Positions 1-8,850 of a DNA stretch of 64,000 nt are shown here, in pieces. Below the pieces are notes generated by a model. The model did no database searches. It was not told where the DNA came from and was given only the letters and a program-made list of their open reading frames with translations. The DNA is from Vicinamibacterales bacterium (lineage in GTDB: Bacteria > Acidobacteriota > Vicinamibacteria > Vicinamibacterales > UBA2999): positions 62,001 through 126,000 of the forward strand of contig JAWKHS010000008.1 in NCBI GenBank assembly GCA_041394705.1, written 5' to 3'. Every line of letters begins with the position of its first letter. Position 1 is the first letter of the stretch. The position numbers and the translations under genes are program-made.

Positions 1-2320
1 AGGCGGCGTAGGCGGCGAAGTCGGCGACGACGAAGAAGGCGTCGCCGTGCTCGACGAGGGACCGGCACACGTCGTGGAAACGCGGCGGATCGCCGGGCGA
101 GAAGGCGCCGCGGGCGATGAGATCGAGCGCGTGCTGGAGCTCCGGCTGCCCCTGGAGCACCTCGCCGGGGTGGTAGCCCGCCTGGCGCCACGCCGTGACC
201 TCGGCGGCGGTGAGCCCGAAGGTGAAGAAGTGCTCGGCGCCCACGGCGTCCCGCATCTCCACGGTGGCGCCGTCGAGCGTGCCAATCGTGAGCGCGCCGT
301 TCAGGGCGAGCTTCATGTTGCCCGTCCCCGAGGCCTCGGTGCCCGCCGTGGAGATCTGCTCGGAGAGGTCGCACGCCGGGATGATGCGCTCGGCGTTGGA
401 CACGCTGTAGTTGGGGTGGAAGACGACCTTCAGCAGGCCCTCGGCGGCCGGGTCGCGGTTGACCACGTCGGCCACGCCGTGGATCAGGCGGATGATCTGC
501 TTCGCCATGCGGTAGCCGGGCGCGGCCTTGCCGCTGACGAGGACCGTCCGCGGCGCGAGACCGGCGGTCCGGCCGTCGAGAATCCGGGCATAGCGGGTGA
601 CCACGTACAGGACGTTCAGCAGCTGGCGCTTGTATTCGTGGATCCGCTTCACCTGGACGGCGAAGAGCGCGTCCGGATCGACGGTGACGCCCAGATTCCG
701 CGCGACCAGGTCGGCCAGGCGGACCTTGTTGGCGCGCTTCACCCGGCGGAACTCGGTCCGGAAGGCCGGGTCGTCCGCGAGCGCCGCCAGCCGGCTGAGC
801 TCGCCGAGGTCCCGCACCCAGCCGTCGCCGATGGCGCCCGTGATGAGGGCCGCCAGGTCGCGGTTGGCGTGGTGCAGCCACCGCCGCGGCGTCACGCCGT
901 TGGTGATGGCCACGATCTGGTCCGGCCACAGCCAGTGGAAGTCCGCGAAGATCGTGTCGCGCATGAGCGCCGTGTGCAGGAGCGACACGCCGTTCACGGT
1001 ATGGCTGCCGACCATGGCCAGGTGGGCCATCCGCACGTGGCGCACGCCGTCCTCGCCGATGATCGACAGCCGGCGGACCCGCCCCTCGTCGCCGGGCGCG
1101 CGTCGGCGCACCTCGTCCAGGAAGCGGCGGTTGATCTCGTAGACGATCGTCAGGTGCCGGGGCAGCAGCCGCCCGAAGAGCTCGACCGGCCAGGTCTCGA
1201 GCGCCTCCGGCATGAGCGTGTGGTTCGTGTAGGAGAAGGTCCGCCGGGTGACGGCCCAGGCGCCGTCCCAGCCCATGCCGTACCGGTCGACCAGCAGCCG
1301 CATGAGCTCGGCCACGGCGATCGAGGGGTGCGTGTCGTTCAACTGGATGGCGACGTGCCGGTCCAGCGCGGCGAGGTCGCCGTGCTCGGTCACGAAGCGG
1401 CGGAGGATGTCCTGCAGCGACGCCGACACCAGGAGGTACTGCTGCTTGAGGCGCAGCTCCCGGCCCTGGCTGGTGGTGTCGTCGGGGTAGAGCACCTTGG
1501 ACAGGTTCTCCGAGGCGGTCTTCGCCTCCACCGCCTTGATGTAGTTCCCTTCGTTGAAATACTTGAGGTCGAAGTCGCGCGACGATCGCGCCGACCACAG
1601 GCGCAGGTGGTTGACCGTGTCGGTGCCGTAGCCGGGCACGGGCGTGTCCGACGCGAGCGCCATCACCTCCTCGGCGTCGACCCAGTCGTGGCGGAGCCGG
1701 CCCTGGGGGTCCGCGTATTCGACGACGCGGCCGCCGAACGTCACCGGGTAGAACACCTCGGGCCGCTGCAGCTCCCAGGGATTCCCGAACCGCAGCCACG
1801 GATCGGGCTGCTCCACCTGGGCGCCATCCTCGATGCGCTGGTAGAAGAGGCCGTATTCGTAGCGCAGGCCGTAGCCGTAGCCGGGCAGCGCGTGCGTGGC
1901 CATCGAGTCGAGGAGGCAGGCGGCCAGCCGGCCGAGCCCCCCGTTGCCGAGGGCCGCGTCGGGCTCCACCTCCCGGAGCGCGTCGTAGCTCTGCTCCAGG
2001 TCCGACAGCGCCTCGCGGAACGGCTCGTACAGCCCCAGGTTCATCAGGGCGTTCGCCAGGAGGCGCCCGGTCAGGAACTCCAGCGAAAGGTAATAGACGC
2101 GCTTGCCGCCAGTCGCGTAGCAGCGCGCCATCGTCGCCATCCAGCGATGGATGAGATGGTCGCGCACCGTCAGCGACGCGGCCGTCAGCCAGTCGCGGTC
2201 GGTGGCGGTGTCCGGTGACTTGCCGAGCGAGTTCTGGAGCCGGGCCACGATGGCCCGCTTCAACGACGCGCGGTCGGCGGGCGGCGGCGCCGGGGAGACG
2301 GAGTCGGGGCGTGGGGACAT
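1..2320 (-). CDS. glgP: Glycogen/starch/alpha-glucan phosphorylase, C-terminus cut by window edge
   Basis: Glycosyltransferase family 35 enzyme that releases glucose-1-phosphate from glycogen or maltodextrin with PLP as cofactor, in the cytoplasm. Reading the minus strand from ATG at 2320 gives about 773 residues without a stop. Visible landmarks are the N-terminal VYYLSLEFLTGRLL block, EPDAALGNGGLGRLAACLLDS, the active-site stretch QLNDTHPSIAVAELMR, YTNHTLMPEALE, and the PLP-lysine motif GTGNMK (Lys about residue 670) within EASGTGNMKLALNGALTIG. Family members are about 800-840 residues, so only the last few dozen residues are missing. The start is preceded by a GGAG ribosome-binding site. 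The large plus-strand reading frame over the same bases is an antisense shadow. Confidence 0.95.
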   Translation of the reverse strand, partial: MSPRPDSVSPAPPPADRASLKRAIVARLQNSLGKSPDTATDRDWLTAASLTVRDHLIHRWMATMARCYATGGKRVYYLSLEFLTGRLLANALMNLGLYEPFREALSDLEQSYDALREVEPDAALGNGGLGRLAACLLDSMATHALPGYGYGLRYEYGLFYQRIEDGAQVEQPDPWLRFGNPWELQRPEVFYPVTFGGRVVEYADPQGRLRHDWVDAEEVMALASDTPVPGYGTDTVNHLRLWSARSSRDFDLKYFNEGNYIKAVEAKTASENLSKVLYPDDTTSQGRELRLKQQYLLVSASLQDILRRFVTEHGDLAALDRHVAIQLNDTHPSIAVAELMRLLVDRYGMGWDGAWAVTRRTFSYTNHTLMPEALETWPVELFGRLLPRHLTIVYEINRRFLDEVRRRAPGDEGRVRRLSIIGEDGVRHVRMAHLAMVGSHTVNGVSLLHTALMRDTIFADFHWLWPDQIVAITNGVTPRRWLHHANRDLAALITGAIGDGWVRDLGELSRLAALADDPAFRTEFRRVKRANKVRLADLVARNLGVTVDPDALFAVQVKRIHEYKRQLLNVLYVVTRYARILDGRTAGLAPRTVLVSGKAAPGYRMAKQIIRLIHGVADVVNRDPAAEGLLKVVFHPNYSVSNAERIIPACDLSEQISTAGTEASGTGNMKLALNGALTIGTLDGATVEMRDAVGAEHFFTFGLTAAEVTAWRQAGYHPGEVLQGQPELQHALDLIARGAFSPGDPPRFHDVCRSLVEHGDAFFVVADFAAYAA

Positions 2321-2377
2321 GGCTCCAGCCCGGGTAATCGGCCTGGCGCCGCTGGGGGTTGAATCCGGCGCGGCGCC

Positions 2378-3316
2378 TCAGTAGCCGCGCTCGAAGTCCA
2401 CCCGGTAGCGCAGCGGCTGCCCGCCGTGGAACCGCCGGTAGTTGTCCACGAACACCCCGACGATGTCGGCCGGGAAGCTCGGCGCCGACGTGTGGCTCGT
2501 GATGAACGTGTTGGGCGTGCGCCAGTACGGACTCGACGCCGGCAGCGGTTCCTCGGCGAAGACGTCGAGCACCGCGCCCGCCACGCGCCCGTCCTGGAGC
2601 GCCGCCACGAGCGCGCCGTCGTCGAGCGTCCGGCCGCGCCCGACGTTCACCACGACCGCGCGCGGCGGCAGGGCGCCCAGCATCTCCCCGTCCACGATGG
2701 CGCGCGTGTCGTCGGTGTTCGGCAGGACGGCCACCAGGTAGTCGAGGTCGCGGGCGAAGGCGGCCTTCTCGGGCCCGTGGAAGTACCGGTCGACGTGGCG
2801 GCAGTCGCGGCTGCTCCGGGTGTAGCCGTGCACGGTCATCCCGAAGTGCCTGGCCGTGGCCGCCAGGTGCGCGCCGATCGAGCCGACACCGACCAGCCCG
2901 AGCGTCTTGCCCTGGAGGGTGCCCGGCAGCGTGGCGTCCCACCGGCCCTCCCGCTGCGACTCGAGTCGCGGCACGATCTTGCGTTCGATCGCCAGGAGAT
3001 AGCCGAACACGTACTCCGACATCAGCGGCCCGAACACGCCGCGGATGTTCGTGAGCACGTAGTCGCGCCTCAGGGCCGGATCGAGCAGCGGCTCGACGCC
3101 CGCCCACGTGAGCTGCGTCCAGACCAGGCGCGGCAGGCCCGGCAGCGCCTCGCGCACGCGCGTGGGATCGCCCAGCAGGATGTCGCTGTGCGCGCCCCGC
3201 GCCAGGCCGTCGGCGACGTCGGCGGACGCGACGATCGCGAGATCCGGGCACGACGCAGCCTCCACCAGCCGGCGGTACTCGTCCGGATGCTTCGTGAGAA
3301 TGAGCAGATGGTGCAT
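2378..3316 (-). CDS. D-2-hydroxyacid dehydrogenase, NAD-binding
   Basis: Member of the D-isomer-specific 2-hydroxyacid dehydrogenase family, which reduces 2-keto acids with NAD(P)H in the cytoplasm. The nucleotide-binding fingerprint GLVGVGSIGAHLA lies mid-protein, followed by the catalytic Arg in NVGRGRTL, the catalytic Glu in DVFAEEPLP and the His in TSHTSAPS, so the usual R/E/H triad is present. I start at Met of MHHLLILTKHPDEYRR (312 aa); an upstream in-frame Met would add 19 residues unlike the family. A TAGGCT box sits 8 nt before this ATG and there is no ribosome-binding site, suggesting a leaderless message. The substrate cannot be told from sequence; closest in style to glyoxylate/hydroxypyruvate reductase-like proteins. 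Confidence 0.9.
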   Translation of the reverse strand: MHHLLILTKHPDEYRRLVEAASCPDLAIVASADVADGLARGAHSDILLGDPTRVREALPGLPRLVWTQLTWAGVEPLLDPALRRDYVLTNIRGVFGPLMSEYVFGYLLAIERKIVPRLESQREGRWDATLPGTLQGKTLGLVGVGSIGAHLAATARHFGMTVHGYTRSSRDCRHVDRYFHGPEKAAFARDLDYLVAVLPNTDDTRAIVDGEMLGALPPRAVVVNVGRGRTLDDGALVAALQDGRVAGAVLDVFAEEPLPASSPYWRTPNTFITSHTSAPSFPADIVGVFVDNYRRFHGGQPLRYRVDFERGY

Positions 3317-3324
3317 CGCGGCCC

Positions 3325-3330
3325 AGCCTA
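3325..3330 (-). promoter_or_regulatory. Possible -10 box (TAGGCT) 8 nt before the dehydrogenase start
   Basis: Reads TAGGCT on the minus strand, then 8 nt, then the ATG at 3316. No Shine-Dalgarno lies between, and no good -35 was found. One of eight similar placements in this window. Confidence 0.35.
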
Positions 3331-3411
3331 TCCTCGCCGCCGGGCGCCGGGCAATCGGCGCCGTCACGCCCACGATCGCGCGGCAGGGGTCGTCCAGGCG
3401 CCGCCCGAAGG

Positions 3412-3417
3412 TACGAT
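3412..3417 (+). promoter_or_regulatory. Possible -10 box (TACGAT) 6 nt before ATG at 3424
   Basis: TACGAT followed by 6 nt and ATG, with no Shine-Dalgarno in between; would give a leaderless mRNA. No convincing -35 is visible. Confidence 0.35.
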
Positions 3418-3423
3418 GCGCGG

Positions 3424-4461
3424 ATGCACCTTCCGGCCGAGGACCCGGCGGCGCCGTCCTCGCGGGCCGCCGGAGCGTGGCGCCGCCACCGGCGGACGTT
3501 CTGGATCCTGCATTCCCTGTGGGCGCTGGCCTGGGGCGTCGTGGTCCTGTGGCTGGCGCACGAGCGCTACGGGTTCGTGCCGTGGGTGGTGGGCTTCCTC
3601 GCGCTGACCTGGCTGTCCACGCTGTTCTTCAGCCGGCCCGACCGCCCCGCCGGGGACGCCGGCGCCTCCGCCGGGTTCCGCCACGGCATCGCGTCCTACC
3701 TGACCCGCGTGATGTACCAGGAGACGCTGTTCTTCCTGCTCCCCTTCTACTGGTACTCGACGGTCTATCCCTCATGGAACGTCGCGTTCCCGGTGCTCCT
3801 GGCGGTGCTGGCGGTGCTCGCCTGCCTGGACCTCGTGTTCGACCGCTGGCTCCGCGAGAGCGCCGTCTTCGGACTGGTGTTCTTCGTCTCGGTGGCGTTC
3901 GCCGGGCTGAACCTGCTGCTGCCGATGGTCCTGTCGATGGGACCGGAGGTGGCGACACCCACGGCCGCCGTCATCGCGGTGGCCAGCGCCATCCCGATTG
4001 CCGTCCGCGGCCGGGTGACGAGCCACGCGGCCCGCGTGAAGGCGGGCGCCGCCGCGGTGGCGCTCCTCGCCGTGGCGATCCGCGCGCCGCAGCTCGTGCC
4101 CCCGGTGCCCCTCAGGCTCGAGGCGGCGACCTTCGGGCGTGACCTCGATCGGACCACGCTCGAGGTGTCGGGCGAAGTCGCCGGCACGGCGGAGGCCTCG
4201 GCCCTGCCCGGCGGCCTGGTGGTCGTGGCATCGGTGTTCGCGCCGTCGAACGTCCCGGCCCGCGTGGTGCTCGACTGGTACCGCGACGGCCGCCTGCTCC
4301 GAGGCTCGCGCCCCATCGACATCCTCGCGCACGACGGAGGCTTCCGGCTCTGGGAAGCCCTGCGCCCGGCGGGCGACGTCCTCGAGGCCGGCGACTATCG
4401 CATCGTGCTCCGGACCACCGACCGCCGCGTGTTCGGCACCGCGCACATCGCGCTGCGCTAG
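3424..4461 (+). CDS. Membrane protein, DUF5924-like with C-terminal DUF2914-like domain
   Basis: 345-residue protein with several hydrophobic segments in the first ~220 residues (for example HSLWALAWGVVVLWLAHERY, FPVLLAVLAVLACLDLVF, ESAVFGLVFFVSVAFAGLNLL) and a soluble C-terminal ~100 residues. The segment RVMYQETLFFLLPFYWYS resembles DUF5924 proteins, and the tail with WYRDG, a conserved Trp-rich turn and a final TTDRRVFGTAHIALR resembles the DUF2914 fold, a pair that I recall occurring together. The function of these families is unknown. The C-terminal domain is probably periplasmic. It stands alone between a leftward dehydrogenase and a convergent serine hydrolase gene. Confidence 0.75.
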   Translation: MHLPAEDPAAPSSRAAGAWRRHRRTFWILHSLWALAWGVVVLWLAHERYGFVPWVVGFLALTWLSTLFFSRPDRPAGDAGASAGFRHGIASYLTRVMYQETLFFLLPFYWYSTVYPSWNVAFPVLLAVLAVLACLDLVFDRWLRESAVFGLVFFVSVAFAGLNLLLPMVLSMGPEVATPTAAVIAVASAIPIAVRGRVTSHAARVKAGAAAVALLAVAIRAPQLVPPVPLRLEAATFGRDLDRTTLEVSGEVAGTAEASALPGGLVVVASVFAPSNVPARVVLDWYRDGRLLRGSRPIDILAHDGGFRLWEALRPAGDVLEAGDYRIVLRTTDRRVFGTAHIALR

Positions 4462-4469
4462 TTAGTCCG

Positions 4470-5936
4470 CTACCGCGACGCGTCGATCGCGGCGACGATG
4501 GCGCCCAGCGCCTGGTTGAGCGTCTTCGTGCCGGCCGGCGCGCCGCGCTGGTGGCCCATGCGCACGACCACCAGGTCGTGCGACGGGACGACGAAGGTGT
4601 GCTGGCCGCCGGCGCCGGACGCGAAATAGGCGTCGCGCGGCAGGTTCCACTGGCCTTCGCCGTTCACCCAGAACTGGCCGCCGTACTCCTTGCGGGCCCA
4701 CGCCGGCGCCGGCGTCGAGACGAAGGTGGTCCAGCCCTCGGGCAGCAGCCGCTGGCCGTTCCACAGGCCGTCCTGCAGGTACAGCATCCCGATCCGCGCC
4801 CAGTTCCTGGCCGTGCCGTAGTCGTAGCCGCTGATGAGGAAGTTCCCCCACGGGTCGGTCTCCAGCACCTGGCGCCGGATGCCGATCCGATCGAACAGCG
4901 CACGCTGCGGGTAGGTGAGATACGCCTCGCCCCGCCCTTCCACGGCCTGCCGCACGAGGAAGCCGAGCGTCATCGGATCGCAGTTCCTGTAGCGTCCGAC
5001 GACGCCGGGCGCGAACTCCACCGGCGACGAGATGGCGTAGTGGTAGGCGTCGACGGCGCCCGCGTAGATGAAGAAGTGGTCGTGGTACTGCGTCCGCGGA
5101 TCCAGGTGCCGGTCGTCCTGCCCGGTGAAGCTGAGCCCGCTGGACATCTGCATCACGTCGCGCACGCGGATGGCGCCCCGGGGATCACCGGGCCGGCGCC
5201 ACGCCGGAACGGGCGCCGGATCGTCGAGGCCGAACGAGCCCCGCTGGATCTCGAGCGCCGCGAGCGTGGCGTTGAGGCTCTTGCCCATCGACCAGCTCTC
5301 GAGCTGCGTGTCCTTCGTGATGCCGGGCATGTAGCGCTCGCCTACGATCTGCCCCTGGTGCACGACGACCATCGCCGCCGTGAGGCCCTCGGGATCCGAG
5401 AAGGCCAGATCGACGGCGGCCTGCATGCGGGTCCTGTCGAGTCCGGCCGGCCACGGCGCGACGGCCGGGGCGTCGCCCATCGGCCAGGGCTGGGATGCGG
5501 CATCGGGCAACGTGGTCCGGACGGGCACCGGGGTGAAGTGGATGCCGTCCCCGCCTTCCGGGTGGATGACGCAGCCCTGGTCGCCGTAGAACGCGGCGGT
5601 CCGCGTGATGCCCTTCACGGTGGCGCGCACCCGTTTGGCCGTGCGATCCACGTCCACGGTGACCGGCAGTTCGCGGTCCGGCGCGGCCATCAGGAAGTAG
5701 GCGCTGTTCTTCCGCGCCTCCTCCACGTCGCGGCCGCTCACGAAGACCGCGGAGCAGAGGATCTTGGCGTAGCTGGCCGCGCCCAGGCTCGTAGGACTCT
5801 GGTACTTGATGTCCGGGTGATGCGGGCGCGTCGGCGTCGCGGGCTGCGCGGCAAGGACCGCGGTTCCGACCAGCGCGGCGAGCCAGACCACACCGGCACG
5901 AACGGGCCCCACGGATGACCTGGAATGGCGTAGCAT
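4470..5936 (-). CDS. Exported serine hydrolase, beta-lactamase/class C penicillin-binding fold
   Basis: 488-residue protein with a signal peptide (AGVVWLAALVGTAVLAAQPA) and a beta-lactamase family (PF00144) domain covering roughly residues 190-480. The SxxK nucleophile motif is SMGK in LESWSMGKSLNATLAALE, the YxN motif is probably YRN in GRYRNCDPMTLGFL, and a Gly-rich GAGGQHT stands in place of the third KTG-like motif. An N-terminal ~150-residue region precedes the hydrolase domain. Such proteins act as esterases, D-aminopeptidases or carboxypeptidases rather than true beta-lactamases; the substrate is unknown. I start at MLRHSRSS, because the longer frame upstream is antisense to the next gene. 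A TAGGAT box lies 7 nt upstream of this ATG. Confidence 0.9.
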   Translation of the reverse strand: MLRHSRSSVGPVRAGVVWLAALVGTAVLAAQPATPTRPHHPDIKYQSPTSLGAASYAKILCSAVFVSGRDVEEARKNSAYFLMAAPDRELPVTVDVDRTAKRVRATVKGITRTAAFYGDQGCVIHPEGGDGIHFTPVPVRTTLPDAASQPWPMGDAPAVAPWPAGLDRTRMQAAVDLAFSDPEGLTAAMVVVHQGQIVGERYMPGITKDTQLESWSMGKSLNATLAALEIQRGSFGLDDPAPVPAWRRPGDPRGAIRVRDVMQMSSGLSFTGQDDRHLDPRTQYHDHFFIYAGAVDAYHYAISSPVEFAPGVVGRYRNCDPMTLGFLVRQAVEGRGEAYLTYPQRALFDRIGIRRQVLETDPWGNFLISGYDYGTARNWARIGMLYLQDGLWNGQRLLPEGWTTFVSTPAPAWARKEYGGQFWVNGEGQWNLPRDAYFASGAGGQHTFVVPSHDLVVVRMGHQRGAPAGTKTLNQALGAIVAAIDASR

Positions 5937-5943
5937 GCCGCGA

Positions 5944-5949
5944 ATCCTA
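5944..5949 (-). promoter_or_regulatory. Possible -10 box (TAGGAT) 7 nt before the serine hydrolase start
   Basis: Minus strand reads TAGGAT, 7 nt, ATG at 5936; no Shine-Dalgarno. Lies in the short space between two divergent genes. Confidence 0.4.
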
Positions 5950-5966
5950 CTCCGGGGGCCGTCCAG

Positions 5967-7888
5967 ATGAGCGTGCAGCGCGGGCCGGATCGCATGGGGC
6001 GGTTCACGGCGCGGGTCGGCCGGACCGGGCGCGCGCAGCTGCTGCTCGTGGCCCTCGCCGCGTCGGCGTCGATCGGCGTGCACGGGCAGCCATCCGCGTG
6101 GCGCCCCGTGCCCCTGCGACCGCCGGACGAGCCGTCGCTCCCGCTGGTGTGCGAACCTCCGGACGCCACCGGACGGATCCGGACCGCCGCGGCCGCGGCG
6201 GCCGGCACGGCGCTCTCCTATTGGCAGGACCCGCCGTGGCTCATGGCCCGCGACGACCAGGGACTGCGGCTCCGACGCTTCGTGGTGGCGGGCGACGTGG
6301 ACCGCGTGCGCTTCGACCGATGGGACGTGGACACGCAGGACTACGTGGAGGAGACGTGGACGCGCGATCGGTCCGACACCATCGGCGGACGCCTGGTGAG
6401 CATCTTCGAACCGTCGTGGCCCGCCGACGTGATCCAGCGGCGCCTTGAACTGGCGCTCGTGGGTCTCGATCGGCCGTCGTTCTGGCTGGGCGTGTACCGC
6501 GGACCGGTGGACGGCCCCGCCGCATCCTCCTCCGTCAACGTGCGCGTCGGGTCCCAGGCCATGGGCACGACGGAGGTCGTGCGCATCGACGACACGGCGC
6601 AGTACGCCAGCCACGTCGTGAACCTCGTGATCCCGGACTTCGGCGACGATCGCGTGGGCGGCGCCTTCGACCTGCGGCCCGTCGCGCGCGCCTTCTACGA
6701 CTACTTCGCCGACGACTACGACGTGCTGGCCATCGTCCCCTACGACGGCCAGATCGACTCGGCCACGGCCTTCCATCAGCGCGTGCGCAACGACGTCTCG
6801 GGAATTGGCCTGTCGATCTTCGACCGCTCGGCTGACTACGGCAGCGGGGGACGCCTGCGCGGCGTCGAGCTCTTTCACCAGACGGGGTTCGGCTGGAACG
6901 ACGTGTCCACGCACGAGCTGACCCACGCGTGGGGCCACGACTTCGACTGGACGCGGATCGCGGGCATCGCCCGGGCAGGCCATCAGCCCACCAGCCACGC
7001 GCCGCTCATGACGGGCGGCGAGACGCAGCTGGGCGCCGTGCTTGAGCCCACCCGGCGCGCCGTCATCAAGGACGACGACTCGGCCGTCATCGAGCGCGTG
7101 CGCGGCCCCGCTCGGCAGCATCCGCTGGACCTGTACGCCATGGGCCTGGCCGACGTGCCCGAGCTCGGCACCTTCACCCTCTTCGAGGACCAGGCCCAGT
7201 TCGACGCCTCGTCGTCCTCGACGCCGGCGCCCGGCACCGCGGTGGCGGGCGGGCGCAAGACCGTCTCGGTCAACGATCTCCTGGGCGCATACGGCTCCCG
7301 CCGGGTCCGGTCCCGTCCGACATCACGCGCGCCACGATCGTGGTCTCGCGCGGCGGCCTCGTCCCCGCGAGTGAGCTCGCGATGTGGAACATGCTGGCCG
7401 CGCGCCAGGAGGATGCCGCGGGCACCGGCACCCTGGACTACGACGGGCAGGGCTCGTTCCTGGCGTCCACGTACGGCAGGGTCAACCTGCGCACGGGCAT
7501 TCAGCCGCGCAACGCCGGCGCCCTCCCGCGTACGCAGGACCCGGAGCCGGCGCGAGCAGGCGCCAGCGACTGCCGCGCGATCGAGTTCACGTCGGCGCCG
7601 CCCACGCGCGTCCGCGCCGGCCAGCGGTTCACGGTGGCCGGCCGCGTCCGGGCGCAGGACCGGTCGGACTACTCGAGGATCCTGATCCGCTTCTGGCCGT
7701 CCGACGGCGACGACTCCAAGGACGAGGGCGTCTACGCCGACGTGAGCCGCACGGGACAGTTCACGGCCGACGTCGAGATCCGAGCCGGCCGCGAAGGACA
7801 GTACGAGTTCGACGCGTACCTGTTCTGGCCCGGCGCGCCGTCGCAGTACCCGCGCTGCCGCCTGTCGGTCACCACCGTCACGCCGTGA
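5967..7888 (+). CDS. Exported zinc metalloprotease-like protein, interrupted by one frame break near 7295
   Basis: The first part (5967 to about 7295) carries a signal peptide (QLLLVALAASASIGVHG) and a zincin motif in STHELTHAWGHDF, i.e. HExxHxxGHD, where the two His and a downstream residue would bind zinc and Glu is catalytic. The sequence then continues in another frame as SDITRATIVVSRGGLVP to the stop at 7888, ending in a beta-sandwich-like domain (FTSAPPTRVRAGQRFTVAGR onward). The two parts join smoothly if one base is restored in the GC run around 7295-7305. This could be a sequencing or assembly error or a real frameshift. Total expected size about 640 residues. An alternative start is the Met at 5994. 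I do not recognise the protease family beyond the motif. Confidence 0.7.
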
Positions 7889-7922
7889 CGCGGACCCGGA
7901 CGGGTGTGCGATCATCACGCCC

Positions 7923-8750
7923 GTGCCGGAGCCGCTGCTCGAACTGCTGGAGGCCACGGTGGTCAAGGACGGCCGCCCCGTGCTGGACCGCGTGTCGCTC
8001 ACCATCCGCGAAGGCGAGCACACGGCGATCCTCGGGCCGAACGGCGCCGGCAAGTCGGTGCTGGTCGGCCTGCTGACGCACCACGAGCGCGCCGTCCCGC
8101 ACGACGACGGCCGGCCCGCGGTCCGCGTCCTCGGCGAAGCGCGGTGGGACGTCGGCACGCTGCGCCGGCGCCTGGGCATCATCTCCTCCGCCCTGCACCA
8201 TCGCCTGGTCGCCGGCAACAGCGAGGGCCCCATGACGGCCCGGACCGCCGTCGTCTCCGCGTTCCTGGCCTCGCACGGGATTCTCCGCTACGGCGCCGTC
8301 ACCGACGAGATGCAGGCGCGAGCCCTGACGGCCCTGGACGAGGTGGGCGCCGTTCACCTGGCGGATCGCTACCTGCATCAGATGTCGGGCGGCGAGGCGC
8401 GCCGCGTGCTCCTGGCGCGCGTGATGGTGACCGAACCACGCGTGCTCGTCCTGGACGAGCCGACCACCGGGCTCGACCTGGCCGCCCGCCACGATTTCAT
8501 GGAGCGCGTCCGCCACGTGACCCACGAGGGCACGACGCTCGTGCTCGTGACCCACCACACCGAGGAGATCGTCCCCGAGGTCGGCCGGGTGATCTTCCTG
8601 CGGGACGGCCGGATCGCCGGCGACGGCCCGACGGAGCGGATGCTCGCCCCCGACCCGCTCCGGCAGCTCTTCGGGACACCCGTCGTCGTGGACCGCGCCG
8701 GACCGTACGCCTACGCGCGGCCCGCCGGCGCGGCGGCGGCTCGACCGTGA
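7923..8750 (+). CDS. ABC transporter-type ATPase, stand-alone
   Basis: 275-residue ATPase with all ABC landmarks: Walker A GPNGAGKSV, signature MSGGEARRVLLARVM, Walker B VLVLDEPTTGLD and H-loop LVTHHTEEI. The signature has Met in place of the common Leu. It starts with GTG at 7923. No membrane permease lies next to it, so it may serve a distant transporter or act alone, as the ModF-like and other orphan ATPases do. The short spacing (35 nt) to the preceding metalloprotease gene allows co-transcription. The transported substrate is unknown. Confidence 0.88.
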   Translation: MPEPLLELLEATVVKDGRPVLDRVSLTIREGEHTAILGPNGAGKSVLVGLLTHHERAVPHDDGRPAVRVLGEARWDVGTLRRRLGIISSALHHRLVAGNSEGPMTARTAVVSAFLASHGILRYGAVTDEMQARALTALDEVGAVHLADRYLHQMSGGEARRVLLARVMVTEPRVLVLDEPTTGLDLAARHDFMERVRHVTHEGTTLVLVTHHTEEIVPEVGRVIFLRDGRIAGDGPTERMLAPDPLRQLFGTPVVVDRAGPYAYARPAGAAAARP

Positions 8751-8850
8751 GAGGGTGCGTCCCGAGGCGCGAGGCGTCGGGCCCGGGCGTGCTTGAGCCG
8801 CGGCCGGCGGGGCCGCGATAATCGTCGCGGCCGCCGACGGCGTCCCTTCC

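Noticed and set aside
47..2218. Plus-strand 723-residue reading frame
   Set aside because: Lies antisense to glgP, whose motifs are unmistakable; composition is Arg/Gly/Val-rich as expected of a GC-rich shadow.
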